A DNA stretch of 64,000 nt from Gyrodactylus bullatarudis. Taxonomy: Eukaryota > Platyhelminthes > Monogenea > Gyrodactylidea > Gyrodactylidae. Shown here in pieces: positions 1-13,100 of this stretch. The stretch's first letter is position 1. Every line of letters starts with the position of its first letter. Location: assembly GCA_012064415.1 (NCBI GenBank), contig SSNU01000155.1, positions 124,001 to 188,000 of the forward strand, given 5' to 3'. The notes under the pieces were generated by a model. The model ran no database searches. It saw nothing but the letters and a program-made list of their open reading frames with translations, and was not told where the DNA came from. The position numbers and the translations under genes were made by a program.

Positions 1-706
1 AAGAAATCAAATTCAACCAACCTCAAAGATCCTTCCAGACTATATTTCTCAAGAATGAGCACTCTCAGAGGAATCACTCTTGAAAAGTGTAACGACCATA
101 TTCCTCTTTATATCTTTGTGTTACATTGAAATAGAACAATTAAATGAATAATGCATATCCTCCCATAATGTTTGATTAATTCATTTGAACGAGGGAAGTT
201 ACTGCAAGTAGTTAGAGTGTTGAGGCTATGAGAATCGCCTGCTGTTAGCGTGACCTATTCTGGAAAATTATTCACAATTCTCTTAAAGTAAAATAAAATT
301 TATTCAATTTTTCAATGATGGGAAATATACCTAAGAAAAAATTAAGAGAATATTGTTAATTGTTTTAATGAATTTATCTCTCAATTGTTAATGCATAAGA
401 CATTTGTGAACCACTTATTTCTTCTTATATTCTCCACCTAAAGCTATTGTTAGCTAGACATGGAGAAGAAAAATTTTAAAAATGAATCACTATTTAAGGA
501 ATTTATGGCATATTTTCAAAGAAGCGCCAAAATTCGAGTTGAAAAATTTTGTGTAAAATAATGCTGAGCTTCATCGAAGATATTTTCTGATGACGGAGAA
601 ATCTTCATGAGGAACTAGAAGTAGAGTGTTCAAGTTTATATTTCACCGGATCTCATCAGACTATTAAATCGGCTTTATATTAAACTTATGAGTATATTTG
701 TTACAG

Positions 707-905
707 TATGACCTTTGAATCAGTATATTTCAAGTATAGTTCAAGTTTCGAGCCAGTACGAAATCAGTATATCATTTGAATATATACTTTCTCAAAGGTT
801 ATACTGGTTTCGTACTGGTTAATCGCAGTGTAACCTTTCGAATAAGTATATTTATAAATAAACTATAGTATAAGTATTGAGCCAGTACAAAATTAGTTTA
901 TCCTC
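707..905. repeat. Diverged direct repeat with an internal inverted copy
   Basis: Two roughly 70-nt units (about 707-775 and 829-902) share the order ACCTTTgAAT, AGTATATTT, then GAGCCAGTACgAAAT. Between them, 797-820 is a near-perfect reverse complement of 750-772, so the block could fold into a hairpin of about 20 bp. It looks like a fragment of a foldback or satellite-like repeat. I cannot assign a family. Confidence 0.55.
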
Positions 906-1639
906 TGAATTTGCTCTCTAGATACAATTTATATCTAGAGTTATTTTTATTTCACTATTGATTAGAATTGATTTTCAGAGAGGTATTTAAACCTTTGAAC
1001 AATCCTGATTTTATGTTTAAAATTTGAATTTTGGTTTTATGATCTTTTTCCCTGCTTTAAAATCGATATAATTTTGATGATTCAAGATCCCTGAAAAATG
1101 ACGAAATTATCCAAAGGTTTACGGGGATAATCGGTTTTCTTGTCTTTTTGTGATCCAAAAGATCAACTTTTGATCACTCTCTCACTTTGAAATCAGCAAA
1201 AATTTCAACATGAATTTGAGTAAACAGTGAATTTGGCACTTCTTATTATATGCCATAACTTCTTTAAAAATGTGATATTTTACAATATTTTTCCATTATA
1301 TCGTGAAAGTGGGTTTCATGAGCTATAGATTCCTAAAAAATATAATCAAACTCGATTTTTTGATGGGAATTTTCAATATCTTTTCCACATAGTCAAAGGA
1401 ACAAGATAATCTTTTGAATCCTACAATGAGATGTGGCGAATTTTCACAATTACATCTTTTGAGCTCAGATCATTTTTGCTTTTGAGAATTAATAGCAATT
1501 AAATGCTGATATTTGACAATTTTGGGTTGTTCTACTTCGTGGGGATTAGGCCTTCACGTCCCATTGTTCCACCAGTGGAAAACAACATTCTTTTGAGCAA
1601 TAATTTGAACTGAAAGATAATTTTTTCATCCCTTATTAG

Positions 1640-2010
1640 AAAGGAAATTTATTAAGCTACAGAAATATGTATAATGATGCTAACCAAAGTTACTTGATGA
1701 AGGGTGAAATTTTACTCAAATATTTAAAAGTTATTTAGAACGTTTTATTTGAAAACCTATTTGAGGCCTTAGGAAAAATTAAATAACTTTCTAGTGGATT
1801 TCATATATGCAATCAACTGCTCGATATCTCTCATGGTTCAAATGATAAAAAGTTTTGGACCCAAAAAATGCCAATTTCAACCTCTATTATCATCCTAAAA
1901 GAAATTCAGACTCAGAATCAGCGTAATTATTTTGGTAAGGTTTTTGGTAATTTTCTAATTTTTGTGATGAAATAAAATAATTTGGGACATGAAGGGTTAG
2001 AAAATTCAGT
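1640..2010. repeat. Dispersed diverged repeat, second copy near 44690-45010
   Basis: Several blocks recur in the same order in the two places: GAAAACCTATTT, GATATCTCTCAT, CAATTT(C/T)AACCTCTATTAT, then ATTATTTTGGT. The copies are too diverged to align end to end by eye. They probably belong to an old interspersed repeat of unknown type. Confidence 0.5.
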
Positions 2011-2498
2011 TCCCAACAGTATTGCCGAATTTTTTCAGTCGAATTCGAATCATTTGTCTGATAATGATTCAAATTGTCAGTAACAAATTGCTACAAATCC
2101 TCGAAATCGAAAAGTGGAAATTTTTGAAATTCAAAATAGGGTCTAATTTTTGTCCGGAGAGAATATCAAGTTTTTTGTAGATTAGAACTCAGAGATTTAA
2201 TTGACTCAAGCAAAAACAAATTAAAGTAGCTAGGATAATTGGAAAAGTAGTAATTAATTGTAATATTTCTTGATTACCGGGATTATGAAAGGAGAATTAA
2301 TTATCATTTAAAATACTAAAAAAGCTAAACACATAACCGGAATTGAGAAAAAGTGAAAAAAAAAACAAATTAAAGATATAGTAGCAATCAGGAAATATCC
2401 CAAAGGAATTAGTTTATCGTTTTGACGGGAAATTTAAGTTTTAGATAAATTTTAATTTTTCCCCTTAGAAATCTATCGAGAAAAATGAAAATACTCAC

Positions 2499-3686
2499 TC
2501 TGGCCAAGTTTGAAGTATGCGGTTTCTCCATAATATTCCAAATTTTCTCCCGATACTGGGCAACAATTCCATCACCATAGTTTTCTGTATCATCTACAAT
2601 TTTCATGGAGATTTCTTCCTTTTGCATTTCCTCGTTGACATTCTCTATTTTTTGATGATACCTCTGCTGGCAACAGGTGTGCAAGAATACATCCGGAATG
2701 CCCCAATATGCGAGGTCCTGACTGAAAGCCATAACACAGACGAAATCGTTCATGTGCAATGTCCGACTTCGATAAAAGTCTAGTATGACTGGAAAGGTTG
2801 TCGGATCTTTGTCGAAAAAGTATTCATTATTCGACAAATTATAGTCATCACATATTTTCATTAATTCTGAGTGACTTTGAGCTTTGCGAATTTTTCCCAG
2901 TCTCGTATTCGGCAGGCGATCTAATGTTTTCCAAAGAACTTCGTGTCTGAAGCCGCCAACATTAAGAATTAATCGTCTAGATGAAGATTGACACCTTCGA
3001 ATTTCTTCAATCGTGGGGTACTGTACATTTGGTGAGTCTAAATCTAGACTGCTTTCATCATCATTAAATAGATTCCTATTATTGTTCCCGACAAAAAGGC
3101 GTAAATTCTTTTGGGCCTTGGAGCCCTTCGGATCGAGGAGTGTTGAGAAAGACTGGGAGAAAAAGTTTCCCTTTGACATGGAAAAACTATTCAGGCGACT
3201 CCGTATGAACTGATTGTTTGGCAGAGATAGGCGGTTTGAAAGATTTTTAAATAATCCTATTTTGGTGTTCTTATCCAGAGATTTTCTTCCCATATTGCTA
3301 CTAAGTACAGCCGACTTTGGCGATAGCAGGGATGAGTTAATCTTTAAATTTGTCTCACTTCGACTACTACTGATTGGATTCAAGCTAAATTTTTCTCTCT
3401 GCTCACTTTCCTTACCAAGGCGGTCTGTTGTCGGAGACTTTTGAAAGTGTTTCTTATTTATGCTCAACTTTTCAATGTCCAAACTGCTATGAGGGTTGTA
3501 CTCTCCAAGGGGATAACAATCCGATTCATCTGGCCAGACACGTTTTATGGAAACCTTTGGACGTTCCTCTAAGCTTTGAGCCTTGACAATAGAAAACTCT
3601 TCCCTGGTCTCCTCTTGGTCTAGACTATCCTCGATATTGTCATCAGTGAAGGAGAGTATTATTTCCGCTGGCTTATTCGGGTACAT
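2499..3686 (-). CDS. Shab: Kv2 (Shab)-type voltage-gated K+ channel, 5' exon with T1 domain (partial)
   Basis: This single exon encodes 396 residues: a Ser/Asn-rich extension of about 235 residues, then a T1 tetramerisation (BTB-like) domain at about 236-345 and the start of the linker to S1. Kv2 signatures are LNVGGFRHEVLW, LDRLPNTRLGKI, CDDY, NEYFFDKDP, YWGIPDVFL and CCQQRYHQK, followed by NEEM and WNIMEKPHTSN (Kv2 channels have LW-LLEKP at this place). In Kv2 channels T1 drives subunit assembly under the membrane pore. The ATG at 3686 is preceded by an in-frame stop. The exon ends in phase 0 at a GTGAGT donor (2498). The S1-S6 exons are not in the window. The N-terminal extension is much longer than is usual for Kv2. 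Confidence 0.88.
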
Positions 3687-5228
3687 GTTTTATTTAAACT
3701 CTGTTTGTCATTTCATTCTTTGGTATTTCCTCTATTATTATTATCCTTGATTAAATATTCAAGCGCATTTCACTGTATCTCATTTTTAGAATGTATGCAA
3801 AGATACGATGAAATACAGAAATAAAAACATAAAAATTCCATCTCTCCTTCTGTATGTCTCATATGAATGATTAATTCTGATTGGTCAAAATGAATCTACA
3901 CATCCCAACTTTAACACATGCACACAACAACGATCCAATACCCAGGAAGAAGGCAAGGAAAATTGATAATGACAAATCAAATTTGAATAATAATAAGAAT
4001 AAATTTTCAAGAATCTTCTTTTCGATTCTCAATTGAAATTTAAAGAATCAAAATTATCAAATAAACAGAGTTACACAAGGAACTCAGTTCTTCAGAAGGC
4101 TGATCTTGACTTCAGAGTTGAATTTTTTCGACAGTGGTCGTTTCATTATTCCTAAAAATTAAAAATAATGATTTCTAATACGACGAGTTTAACATTGTAT
4201 AATAAATATTAGTAGTGGGGAAAAAGAATAATCTACAAAATTATACGTTCCTTAATGTATGCGAGAGAAACAAGGTATCCTTTACATGAAATATAGAGAT
4301 TACATTTATTAGATTTCCTCAGAGTAACGAACAAAATATATATAGATTCCGTAATCTGATAAAGGATGTGATAAAATTTATCAAGTGTGACTGACTTGTG
4401 GTTTTATTGAATGAAATAAACCACTCATTAAACTCTGTTGTAAAGGGAGTTATAAAGGTTCAGTCTGAACCGTTCAGACAGAATTTCTCATAATCAATAT
4501 ACAGTTGTAACTCTTTAAAAAAAGTAAAGTAGTATTTTTCTCTTTTTTATCTATTGCACACTTTGACCTCCCCTTATTTACACTCATAATTGAAGAAAAA
4601 CTGTAATTATATAGCTTACATCATTCTTTCCCCTATAATCACAATGAGTTCCTAAACATTAATTGAGTCAGTATTTTATTCTGCTGAAAGGTGTCATTTC
4701 TTATCCTCAAAACCCTGTGATTTTTTGTCCGATGAAATTTTAATTTGATTAACAAATCATTTTCACTTTCATCAATGATGAAGAATGGTCCTAGGACTGA
4801 TATTAAGAATTAATGCAGAGCTTATTCAACAATTATGGCTCGACAATTTTGAAAGAACCAATCAAGAAAGATGAATAATAATACATTATGTTCTTTTTTA
4901 TCATTAACCATCTTCAGTTTCCCAAAATGGATCCAGAATGAAGTAGAAGCTGACACAAATAAAAATTGATTCAAAAATATAGAATTTAAAAAATACCAAA
5001 TGCCACTTCTTTGCATGTTGAAATGCAGACCGATTAATAATGTATTTTTAGTTAATCAATGTTGAGGAGCTCAGGGGGGAGTGTGACGTAATATTCTTAA
5101 TGATAAATCATGATTCATGATGTTTACTTTAAAGTAACTAATTTTAAAGTCGAAATTCTAGATATAAGGAAAAGCAGTGAATTGTGAAATACATTCGATT
5201 GTATTGAGTTTAAAACGTATTCTAAAAA
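3687..5228. other. Intergenic, no gene seen
   Basis: This lies between the Kv2 start codon and the 3' end of EIF3K. It is AT-rich with no conserved-looking frame; the 64-codon frame at 4822-5016 has no recognisable content. It presumably holds the Kv2 5' UTR and promoter. Confidence 0.5.
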
Positions 5229-6056
5229 TTAACTTCTGATGAAAAAGTCAACTTCAGGCTTTCTAAATACTGAAGATATCTTGGCAATATCAGCGATATC
5301 GACACGTTCCTTGATCTTTCGAGAATGGATAAAATCATCGTTGCTTTTTATATTGATGACATTACGTTCCTTGTTGAAAGTAAAGTTATATTTTTCAGAA
5401 AACTTTAGCATTTCGTCGTCAGACTTGAGATTGAGGAAATCGCAAAATAATTTTTTCGAAATACTCTGGAATGTAGACTCGATTGAATCGACAATATCTA
5501 AAAGGGAAGAATCTATAAGTTCCATATAATCATTGAAAGAGTAATAGATTATTCAATCCTTGTATGCATGTACTTTATTCAATTTTAATTTTATCATGGA
5601 TCATTTAATAAAAAATACTATATAGTTGCAATGATCTTACTTTTGCGAACGAGATCATCAAAGTCTTTGACTATGTGATGAAGTTCAGGATTAGCAGTGT
5701 AGAGTTCCCAAAATTCTGGGTATTTACATCGGTCCAAGTAATTGCCCAACTTTATGACAGTCTTTAATGTCTCATATTCTTTTTTATAATAACGTACAAG
5801 GAATACGCATGAATGGAAGTCAGTTAGATCAGATTTTGTAAGGGTGAAGAGTAGGATTCGAACAACATTGTTATCATTTGATTTATTGGAATAATAACGA
5901 TAAATTCGTAAAACTTTCAAGAATAATTCAATATTGTAAGTTTGATTAGGATCATTTAACTCAGCCTCAAACGTAGAAATATTATCGCAGCCAAACCTTT
6001 AATAAAATATAGAAAACTAACGATTCTAATCTGTTATATCTGGGTTGATATGACAT
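5229..6056 (-). CDS. EIF3K: Eukaryotic translation initiation factor 3 subunit K
   Basis: Three exons join in phase: 6022-6056, 5641-5996 and 5229-5497, giving 219 residues (human eIF3k is 218). The introns are 25 nt (5997-6021) and 143 nt (5498-5640). Similarity to eIF3k is clear at the C-terminal PCI/winged-helix part: LGNYLDRC, the KDFDDLVRK block, the helix ending in TFQ, and the final DIAKISSVF. The subunit belongs to the eIF3 complex on the 40S ribosome. The start ATG at 6056 has an upstream in-frame stop. The 35-nt first exon and its 25-nt intron would be missed by standard gene finders. Confidence 0.88.
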
Positions 6057-6264
6057 GAATTTTGTTTTTTGAATAATGTTTGTAAGATAACAAAATTGTA
6101 CCAATTATTAAATTCATGAATATTTGTTTTGATGGAGAATTAGAATTATTTCAAAAATTGCGGTCAATTATCGTGGATTCCGTTTCTGAATCAAAAGAGT
6201 AATAAATGTAGAAAGAAATGACCAAAGATAGAAAATCTAAAGAATTCAATTTATTTAATTTGAA

Positions 6265-8316
6265 TTATATAAAACATTCAAGATTTATTTCGAGAGCTGA
6301 ACAAGGATTATTTAATCCAAAGTTTTTAATAACCTCAGGATGTAAAACACCAAAATGTCCTATTTCTTTATAAGATGTTAATTTCCCGTTTTCAATACCA
6401 CACACAGAAATTTGGGCACATCTTCCAGGGAAATAGGTAGCTATTTTAATAATTAAAAATTTGGGAACCTACCTAAATTATGCTGAGATATTTTATAAGC
6501 CATTTTGTGACGTTTATTGGTGAAGTCTATTTCCGATTCTTCAAAAGTTTCCAAAAGTTGCATAATTTTATCAACAAGACCATGGATTACTTCAAACCCA
6601 GAAGTTTTACCATAGTAAATGGCAGCAACATTTCTTGTTTGACGACAACCAACATCTTCAAAAATAATCTAATTTCAACCTACCAGACTTTGAATCCATA
6701 TGGACAACATCTTGTACTTCAAATAATTTAAGTGGCAATGGTTGACTCTTATTGCTAGCAAGTGTTCTCAGAATTCCAGGAATTAAGGTTGTCCTGACCA
6801 CTTGAAATTCAAGCGTTCTAGGATTGTCAATCACAACCGGATTAACATCGTTCAAGTTCAAAAGTAAATTCTTTGAAACATCATCACTTGAACAAAGAGA
6901 AAATGACAAGACTTCAGTGAAACCGGCTTGAGCAATTTCTGGTCTTAGTAGACTTGTCAATCGATTAATTGGTTGAATTTCCGCGATACAATAAGTTGTG
7001 GGCAAAACTTCTTCAATACGATCATAGCCATAAGCTATAGCAACATCTTCTGCAATGTCACAAGGATGCAGAATGTCATGACGATCGGGTGGAATAATAA
7101 CAGAAACTAATCCTCAAAAACATAAATAAAAAACCACGTACTATTAGCAAGATTGAGTTTATTTTCTGGATCGACTTTAGATATGGAAGCCTTCAGACCC
7201 ATTTTTCCTAACAGCTCAATGAGCTCTTCCAACTTTAAATTTGTTCCGAGTAAATTATTGACATAATCCAAGCATAAGGTTTCCTCTCGATAACTTAGAC
7301 TCTGAAAGTAGAATAAATAAAATCATAGACTCACTGGATAGATTTTTGTAGTTTTATCATGGTAAACTGTCTTGACACATTCGACACTAAAGAAAGTGAG
7401 TTAAAACAAATCATACCTGAATTTATCTTTGCAGTACTCAGAGAATGTAGAAACCAAAGTATCAAGAACCACTTCGGCTCTATTCAAATCCGCAGCAGTG
7501 CATTCAATGAAAATATTCTTTGTCATTAAGGATACTTTAGATACGTCTCCATTAATTATAGGAGGCATAGATAAGACAGTTCCAGCTGAATCTTTAATCA
7601 ATGGAAACTTTTGGTTATCTGAAATGATGTTCAAGTAAGGCTTCAAATGGCTATTTGAATAATGCGTCATGAGTTCATCTCCAGTGAAAGGTTTGGTTTC
7701 ATTCAAAGGAATAAAAGAAAATGACTTTCTATCTACAGCATCATATAGAAAGGGAGGCTTAAGTGTATCTAAATCATGAGTTCCAATAGCGACTAGTTTC
7801 CTCTTGCGGCAAATATTCTGATGAAGTTTATCTTGAAGATCAATTAGACTATTATAAGCATCTGAGTCGAGTTTTACATCCCTCAATACAGCACAGACAA
7901 CAAATTGACGAATTTCCTTAACATGAGAGGTAACATTCATAACGATCGGATCATTGGGAATAATTTTTTTAACAGTAGGAATAGGGATTCTATGTAAAAT
8001 GTAAATAAAATTAAAATACTTTTTTTGGAAAATTTGAAAAGCCTTTGTAAGGCCTTCAGTGCATAATAAATCTGATCGATTGGCTGGAACCTCAATTTTG
8101 TAGACCTTCTCTTCACTACAGTTCTCGGCCTTTTTGGAACCTTGCTCACGAGCAAGCATTTCCTTTTCAGACGTCTAAAAGTTTTATGTGAATTTTTCGT
8201 ACTATTTCATCTAACTCAAGACCATAATCAAAACATAGCTTATCAATTTCACTTTCAGTATATTCTTTTCCTAATTTATTGAACAAATGACGTTCGGGTA
8301 GCGCAACGATTGGCAT
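6265..8316 (-). CDS. FARSB: Phenylalanyl-tRNA synthetase beta subunit, cytosolic
   Basis: Eight exons join without a break into 611 residues (human 589): 8203-8316, 8020-8174, 7417-7989, 7335-7386, 7142-7301, 6684-7106, 6473-6655, 6265-6440. The seven introns are 28, 30, 30, 33, 35, 28 and 32 nt, all GT-AG. With the alpha subunit the protein forms the cytosolic tetramer that charges tRNA-Phe; beta holds the structural and editing modules. Family-typical blocks include YGLELDEI, LHQNICRKRKLVAIGTHDLD, LSMPPIINGD, NIFIEC, DIAEDVAIAYGYD, AGFTEVLSFSLCS, LEFQVVRTTLIPGIL, FPGRCAQI and FGVLHPEV. I chose the start MPIVALPERHLF, which aligns with the human N terminus, over an in-frame ATG 48 nt upstream. 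Confidence 0.95.
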
Positions 8317-8421
8317 ATGTAAATTTTTGTAATAACTTAAACATTGAAACAAATCTTTTTTCAAAGTTATAATTGATTTCTTTAAAAACTATTTGGCTTT
8401 AATTCAATATTGTTCGTTATA
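8317..8421. promoter_or_regulatory. Divergent promoter between FARSB and SLC39A7
   Basis: Only 105 bp separate the two start codons, which point away from each other. Both 5' UTRs and both core promoters must fit here, or overlap, so the genes very likely share a bidirectional promoter. The sequence is AT-rich and no consensus element was identified. Confidence 0.6.
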
Positions 8422-9613
8422 ATGCGTGTCATTACAGCGTTTTCTCTAGTTCTTATACTATTCATTAGACTTGAGAGTCACCAGCACTCACACTCTGATG
8501 AAAGTCATCATTATCATGGCCATGGGCATGCTCATGAAGCCCCTAGTTACAAATACTCTGCAGAAGCAAACCAACAGTAGGTTTTTCATATCTTATCGAC
8601 TCTCATAGATATTCAAAGATTGATCCTTATGCTATATGGCAAGATGTCATCTTAAGTGTCCTTCTTATCAGTACAGCACCTGTTGTCTTTCTATATTTCA
8701 TACCAGACCTTGCTTCAAGATTTGGTTTATTAAAAATTCTTCTTGGATTTGCTGCTGGCGGACTTTTGGGAGATGCTTTCCTGCATTTAATACCTCATTC
8801 CCTTGAACAAATGGCACACAACCATAAAGAAAAACATACCGATTCTGCACATGGCCATTCTCATTCTCTCGATACTCCTCAAATGCGTGTTGGTTGTTAT
8901 GTCCTCTCTGGAATTCTGATTTTCCTCTTCATAGAAAAACTCCTTCTCACTTTTAACAGAGGCTCCTGTCATTCTCATAATAACAATAAGAAATCAGGTT
9001 AGTTTAATTCGTCCCTGATTTATTTTTTCAATTTGACTTATAAGCTTATTTTACAGGTAAAGGAGCCAAGGGTAAACAAGAACCATCGAAAAATATCTCA
9101 AACTTGGAAGATGAACACTATAAAATTACCGCTTTCCTCAACTTAATCGCTGATTTTACCCATAATTTTACAGACGGACTTGCTATTGGTGCATCATTCT
9201 TGGTTAACAGAAACGTTGGTTTCGTTACCACTGCTACAGTTCTATTTCACGAACTGCCTCACGAAGTAGGAGACTATGCAATTCTTATGCAATCAGGATA
9301 TTCTCGTCGTAAAGCAATGCTACTTCAGTTGGTGACAGCTATTGGTGCCTTGATTGGTGCTTCGCTGAGTCTAATAACCGCTGGTGTTAATATTGGATTC
9401 ACTACTCAAGCAATTACTAAAGATGATCTCGAAATGACTAGTAGGGGAATTTTGCCTGTAACAGCTGGCGGATTCATCTACATTGCCATGGTTACAGTAA
9501 TGCCAAGTCTGTTGAAAAAGTCTGGAGAATCTAGCTTCTTACAAAACCTGGCCGAGATTCTAGCTCTATTCTCTGGTATTGGACTAATGGTTCTAGTCTC
9601 AATGTTTGAATGA
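8422..9613 (+). CDS. SLC39A7: ZIP7-type zinc transporter (LIV-1 subfamily)
   Basis: Three exons (8422-8576, 8609-8997, 9057-9613; introns 32 and 59 nt) encode 366 residues. After a signal-like hydrophobic start there is a His-rich stretch ([17 protein letters not shown]), then membrane helices with [10 protein letters not shown], a second His-rich loop, [10 protein letters not shown] (metal site) and [13 protein letters not shown] (the LIV-1/ZIP HExPHE-type metalloprotease-like motif). The ending closely resembles human ZIP7, which releases zinc from the ER/Golgi lumen to the cytosol; Drosophila Catsup is the orthologue. ZIP13 is the main alternative, but the His-rich loops favour ZIP7. Its start is 105 bp from the FARSB start on the other strand. 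Confidence 0.92.
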
Positions 9614-10117
9614 AAAGTAGCCATTACTTTAAGAAAAAACCTTTATCTCACCTTTATTTTCCCAAATCATTGCTTGTAACATATTCAATTTTTTAAATTT
9701 TTCTCTACAATAAAATTTCTTTGTATAAATATTGTATAAGCTGTTTTTTTTACAAACGATTTTCCATCCCTCTCGTTCAAGAATCTTGTAGCCAATGTTG
9801 GAAACTTTGAAAGAAAAAGAAAAAGTTAGCAAGTTATTTCTCATGTTGAAATGATTGGCTCACTTTAGCTCTCTTGCTCTCCGGGATATCTTTACTGTGA
9901 TCTAAAAGTTGATAAATAAAATATAGGACAGAAATTCAGGGGGCATATTTTTCGAAAAGAATCTTGATGTGAATCTAGGATGATGAATTAAAAATTTTTA
10001 ACTTCACTTTCGTACAAAATCTAAGGATTATTTTGAATTGATAAATGTGTCACTAATATCATGAAACTTTTTTTGTAACTCATGTGTTGTTCTGAGAGGA
10101 AAATCTTTCACCCTATC
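9614..10117. other. Intergenic between convergent genes; weak minus-strand frame
   Basis: A 71-codon minus-strand frame (9629-9844) contains NIGYKILEREGW and, later, NMLQAMIW, both reminiscent of G-patch cores. It lacks the G-x-G-LG part and I could not splice it convincingly. I treat it as a possible gene remnant. Confidence 0.25.
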
Positions 10118-13100
10118 CTAGTCCACACACTGTAAGGGGACATTGACGAATGAGAAAAATTTGGCTTATTATTACTTACTCCTCTTATAATTTCTCTTTT
10201 TGACTGGGGTATAATTTCAAGCATGAAATATTTTGATTCTTCAAACTTTGCAGCCAATTTAAACAGGCGACTCTTCCTTCTAGCCACAAGATCAATAAAG
10301 GTTTTCTCATTCGAATACTTTAGACTGGGAAATAACCTAATTTTATTCTTCAAGATGGCCTTAAAGGTTGACTTTATCTTTGGATTCTTATTGTGGACTA
10401 AATCAATTGAATAGAACGAATCGAAAATATCAAGGTCGAGTTTAATCTGTTCCTTCTCAAATTTTCGCATAATCTGATGTAGAATATCCTTGAGTAGTAT
10501 GATTGACGTCTGACTGCAGACCCTTTCAATGGACTCCTTAATTAAATGAATCATTGTGGTCTCTATGAGATAGCCATGGTCATCCTTGAAGAGGGAACTA
10601 AGCAAATCTTTCTGCTTATCCCCTTGGAGTCCGGGGCCTAGTTCACTTGGACAATGGTTCACACAGGTCATAAGTATTCCATATATTCTTTTATGATTGA
10701 ATTCTGGTGTTGTGAAAAGACTCATAACTTGAGTGATAACTTCGCAAATGAAGCATATGAAACTCTTCTCTTTTTCCCTCATAACTGGAGCGATTGTCGT
10801 GATTGGCTTAATACCAATGGCCTTTTTCAAGTGCAATTTATTCCAAAATATGGCATAATGCTTTATGAGTTTATCCAGAAATTTCTCCATTCTCGGAAAA
10901 TAATTTTCTTCGTTTTCCATCTTTTTCTTTAAGCTGGCCAGTGTCTTTTCGCGGAGTTCATTTTGCCTTGTAAAGGCATAGTCATTGAGGAAGATGCTGC
11001 TATCGAATTTATGCTTTGTTGATAGGAAATTCAAGAATGTCGGTTGGGTCATTTGACGGTAGAGGAGAATTTCTTCGTTCAACGCCAAGTCCACAAAGTT
11101 TTTCAACTCGCTAATCAGAGCGGAAATTACAACTTGCGGTAACATTTTCTTTCTATCCGATTGCTCCTTGTGCAAAATGTTCGGCAATGGCGGGAAATAG
11201 AATTTGTACCATGTGAGAATGACGTAGAAGTTTTTGTAAAACTGCTTATTCAAATCATTATCACTAAATAAATCGTTATTTTTACCATTTATGTTATTGA
11301 CAATCTCACGGATAAAACGATTCTGCATTGAATTACCCGGATCATTCAAAAATATACTATCAAATGTTGGTAAGAGGATCGAGAAATTTGGAATTGCAAA
11401 TACGTTTTTCCTAATCAACTTTAACTGACTCTGGGGTATATCAATGGTGCCATTGAGTATTTGGATGATCAAATCAAGATGCATTTCTCGCATACTTGAG
11501 AACTGGTCATTTTCCCCTCTGAGCCATTCCTCGACACGTGCTATTCGTTCGAGACTCAACTTGAATAGGGGATTCTTTTGTGGATATTTCTCGACAATAT
11601 GAAACCAATTATTCATCTTTCGCATATTTTGGTCCATCTCTAATAGGTCTACACGGCTAATCAATCTTTCGAGAAGATTTGAAACTGCCCTGATCTTTTT
11701 CTAAAAATGCTTCAATAAATTTCTAGTAAAAGCAATAAACTTTATAGGGACCTTAGATCTATGTCTGAAATATTCAGTTATTGTATTAGGAATATCTGTC
11801 AATCTTAAGAATGTAGTTGTAAAAGACTATCAATGAAATAGTTAGACTTCTTTTGAATTAGCATTTGAATACTTTTTTCTGTTTGAATGATGTAGTCTGT
11901 TATATTATTATTAGTTGACCTGATAAAATATTTTTATGAGTCTTTATTGAAAGCCAATCATGACAAAATAATAAAGAATTTTTCACTATTTCTGAGTCGA
12001 GAAATACATTATGATCTAACTAAATCTGATTAGTTTAGAACTAAAAATCGAGGCAATCTAAGTAAGTTGGATTTTTAGGATCACAATGAGAAACCTTTTA
12101 TAACTTTAAAAGTTTTAATAAATTACCAGGGATTTTGGATCATCAAAATTTCATTGATTTTCAAGCAGTAAAATTATGATTATTAAAATATCAAAATTCT
12201 ATTATCAAAAGTTAGGCGCTAACTAAAAGGGGGATCTCGAGGGATCCAAAGTTATATTTCAGGATCACTTTTAGACACGGAAAACATAAATGGTCGTTGT
12301 GATTTTAGGAAAAACTCCATTTTCGTGCGAAAGTCTACTTTCTATTTTTTACTGCTTGACAATTAATAATCGAGAATGATCCAAGATCAGTTCAAGATCA
12401 AGGTCCTTTCAAAAATTGAATCAAAATAATTGAGTTCTTTGTCTATTGGTGATCCTGAAAAATAATGTTTGATTAGTGATCGTTAGGCTAGTGTGAAATT
12501 TTTAATCTCATATTAGAACCAATTTTTCTGATAGAACGATCAATTCTAAGCATTATTTTGTATTGAAGCAAGTTGAAAATCCTTCACCATTATGTCATTC
12601 AGTTTTAAAAATCCATAATTTTTCGAATTGCCGCTCAATTTTCAATGATTTTTTACTACGCAATCATTAAAATCCGGAATATCTTGGCCATTAAATGAAT
12701 TTCTTAAGTTTTATCCTCAAAAATACTTATCTAATCATCAAGAGGGCCTTCATGGTATATTTCGATGTTTCATCATGTCTGTGGGATATTGTGGGAAAAA
12801 TGGACAATGACATAATGAAGAATTACTTTCACGCTTTAAAATATGCAAAACATGATCTGAGTACTGAATTTTATCAGAAAAGTTAGTCCTCTCGTGAGTT
12901 ATTCGGAGAAAAAAAAATTTCACCCTAGCCCAGTAAACATTGATTACTCTCTCACTTTGAAATCAACAAAAAGTTGGGCGCTAACTCAAACATTTTTTCT
13001 TCAACTTCCAAAAATATTTTGATCAAATTTGATTACTTGATGAAAAAAAACTTACCAAATCACAGTCACTAGTGAATACTGTATCCATAAGGATGTCTCT

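Larger units (their letters stand above)
1..2498 (-). other. Presumed long first intron of the Kv2-like gene; no exon found
   Basis: The exon at 2499-3686 ends at a GTGAGT donor, yet no S1-S6 segment, pore or selectivity-filter coding could be found on the minus strand in these 2.5 kb. The rest of the channel must lie beyond the window start, or the gene is truncated. The stretch holds two repeat features listed separately (707-905 and about 1640-2010) and a short motif at 1160-1205 that recurs near 12940. The only open frame, at 1890-2072, has no recognisable content. Confidence 0.5.

Noticed and set aside
9629..9844. G-patch-like strings on the minus strand
   Set aside because: The diagnostic G-x-G-LG segment is missing, and every splice path I tried hit a stop or changed the frame.
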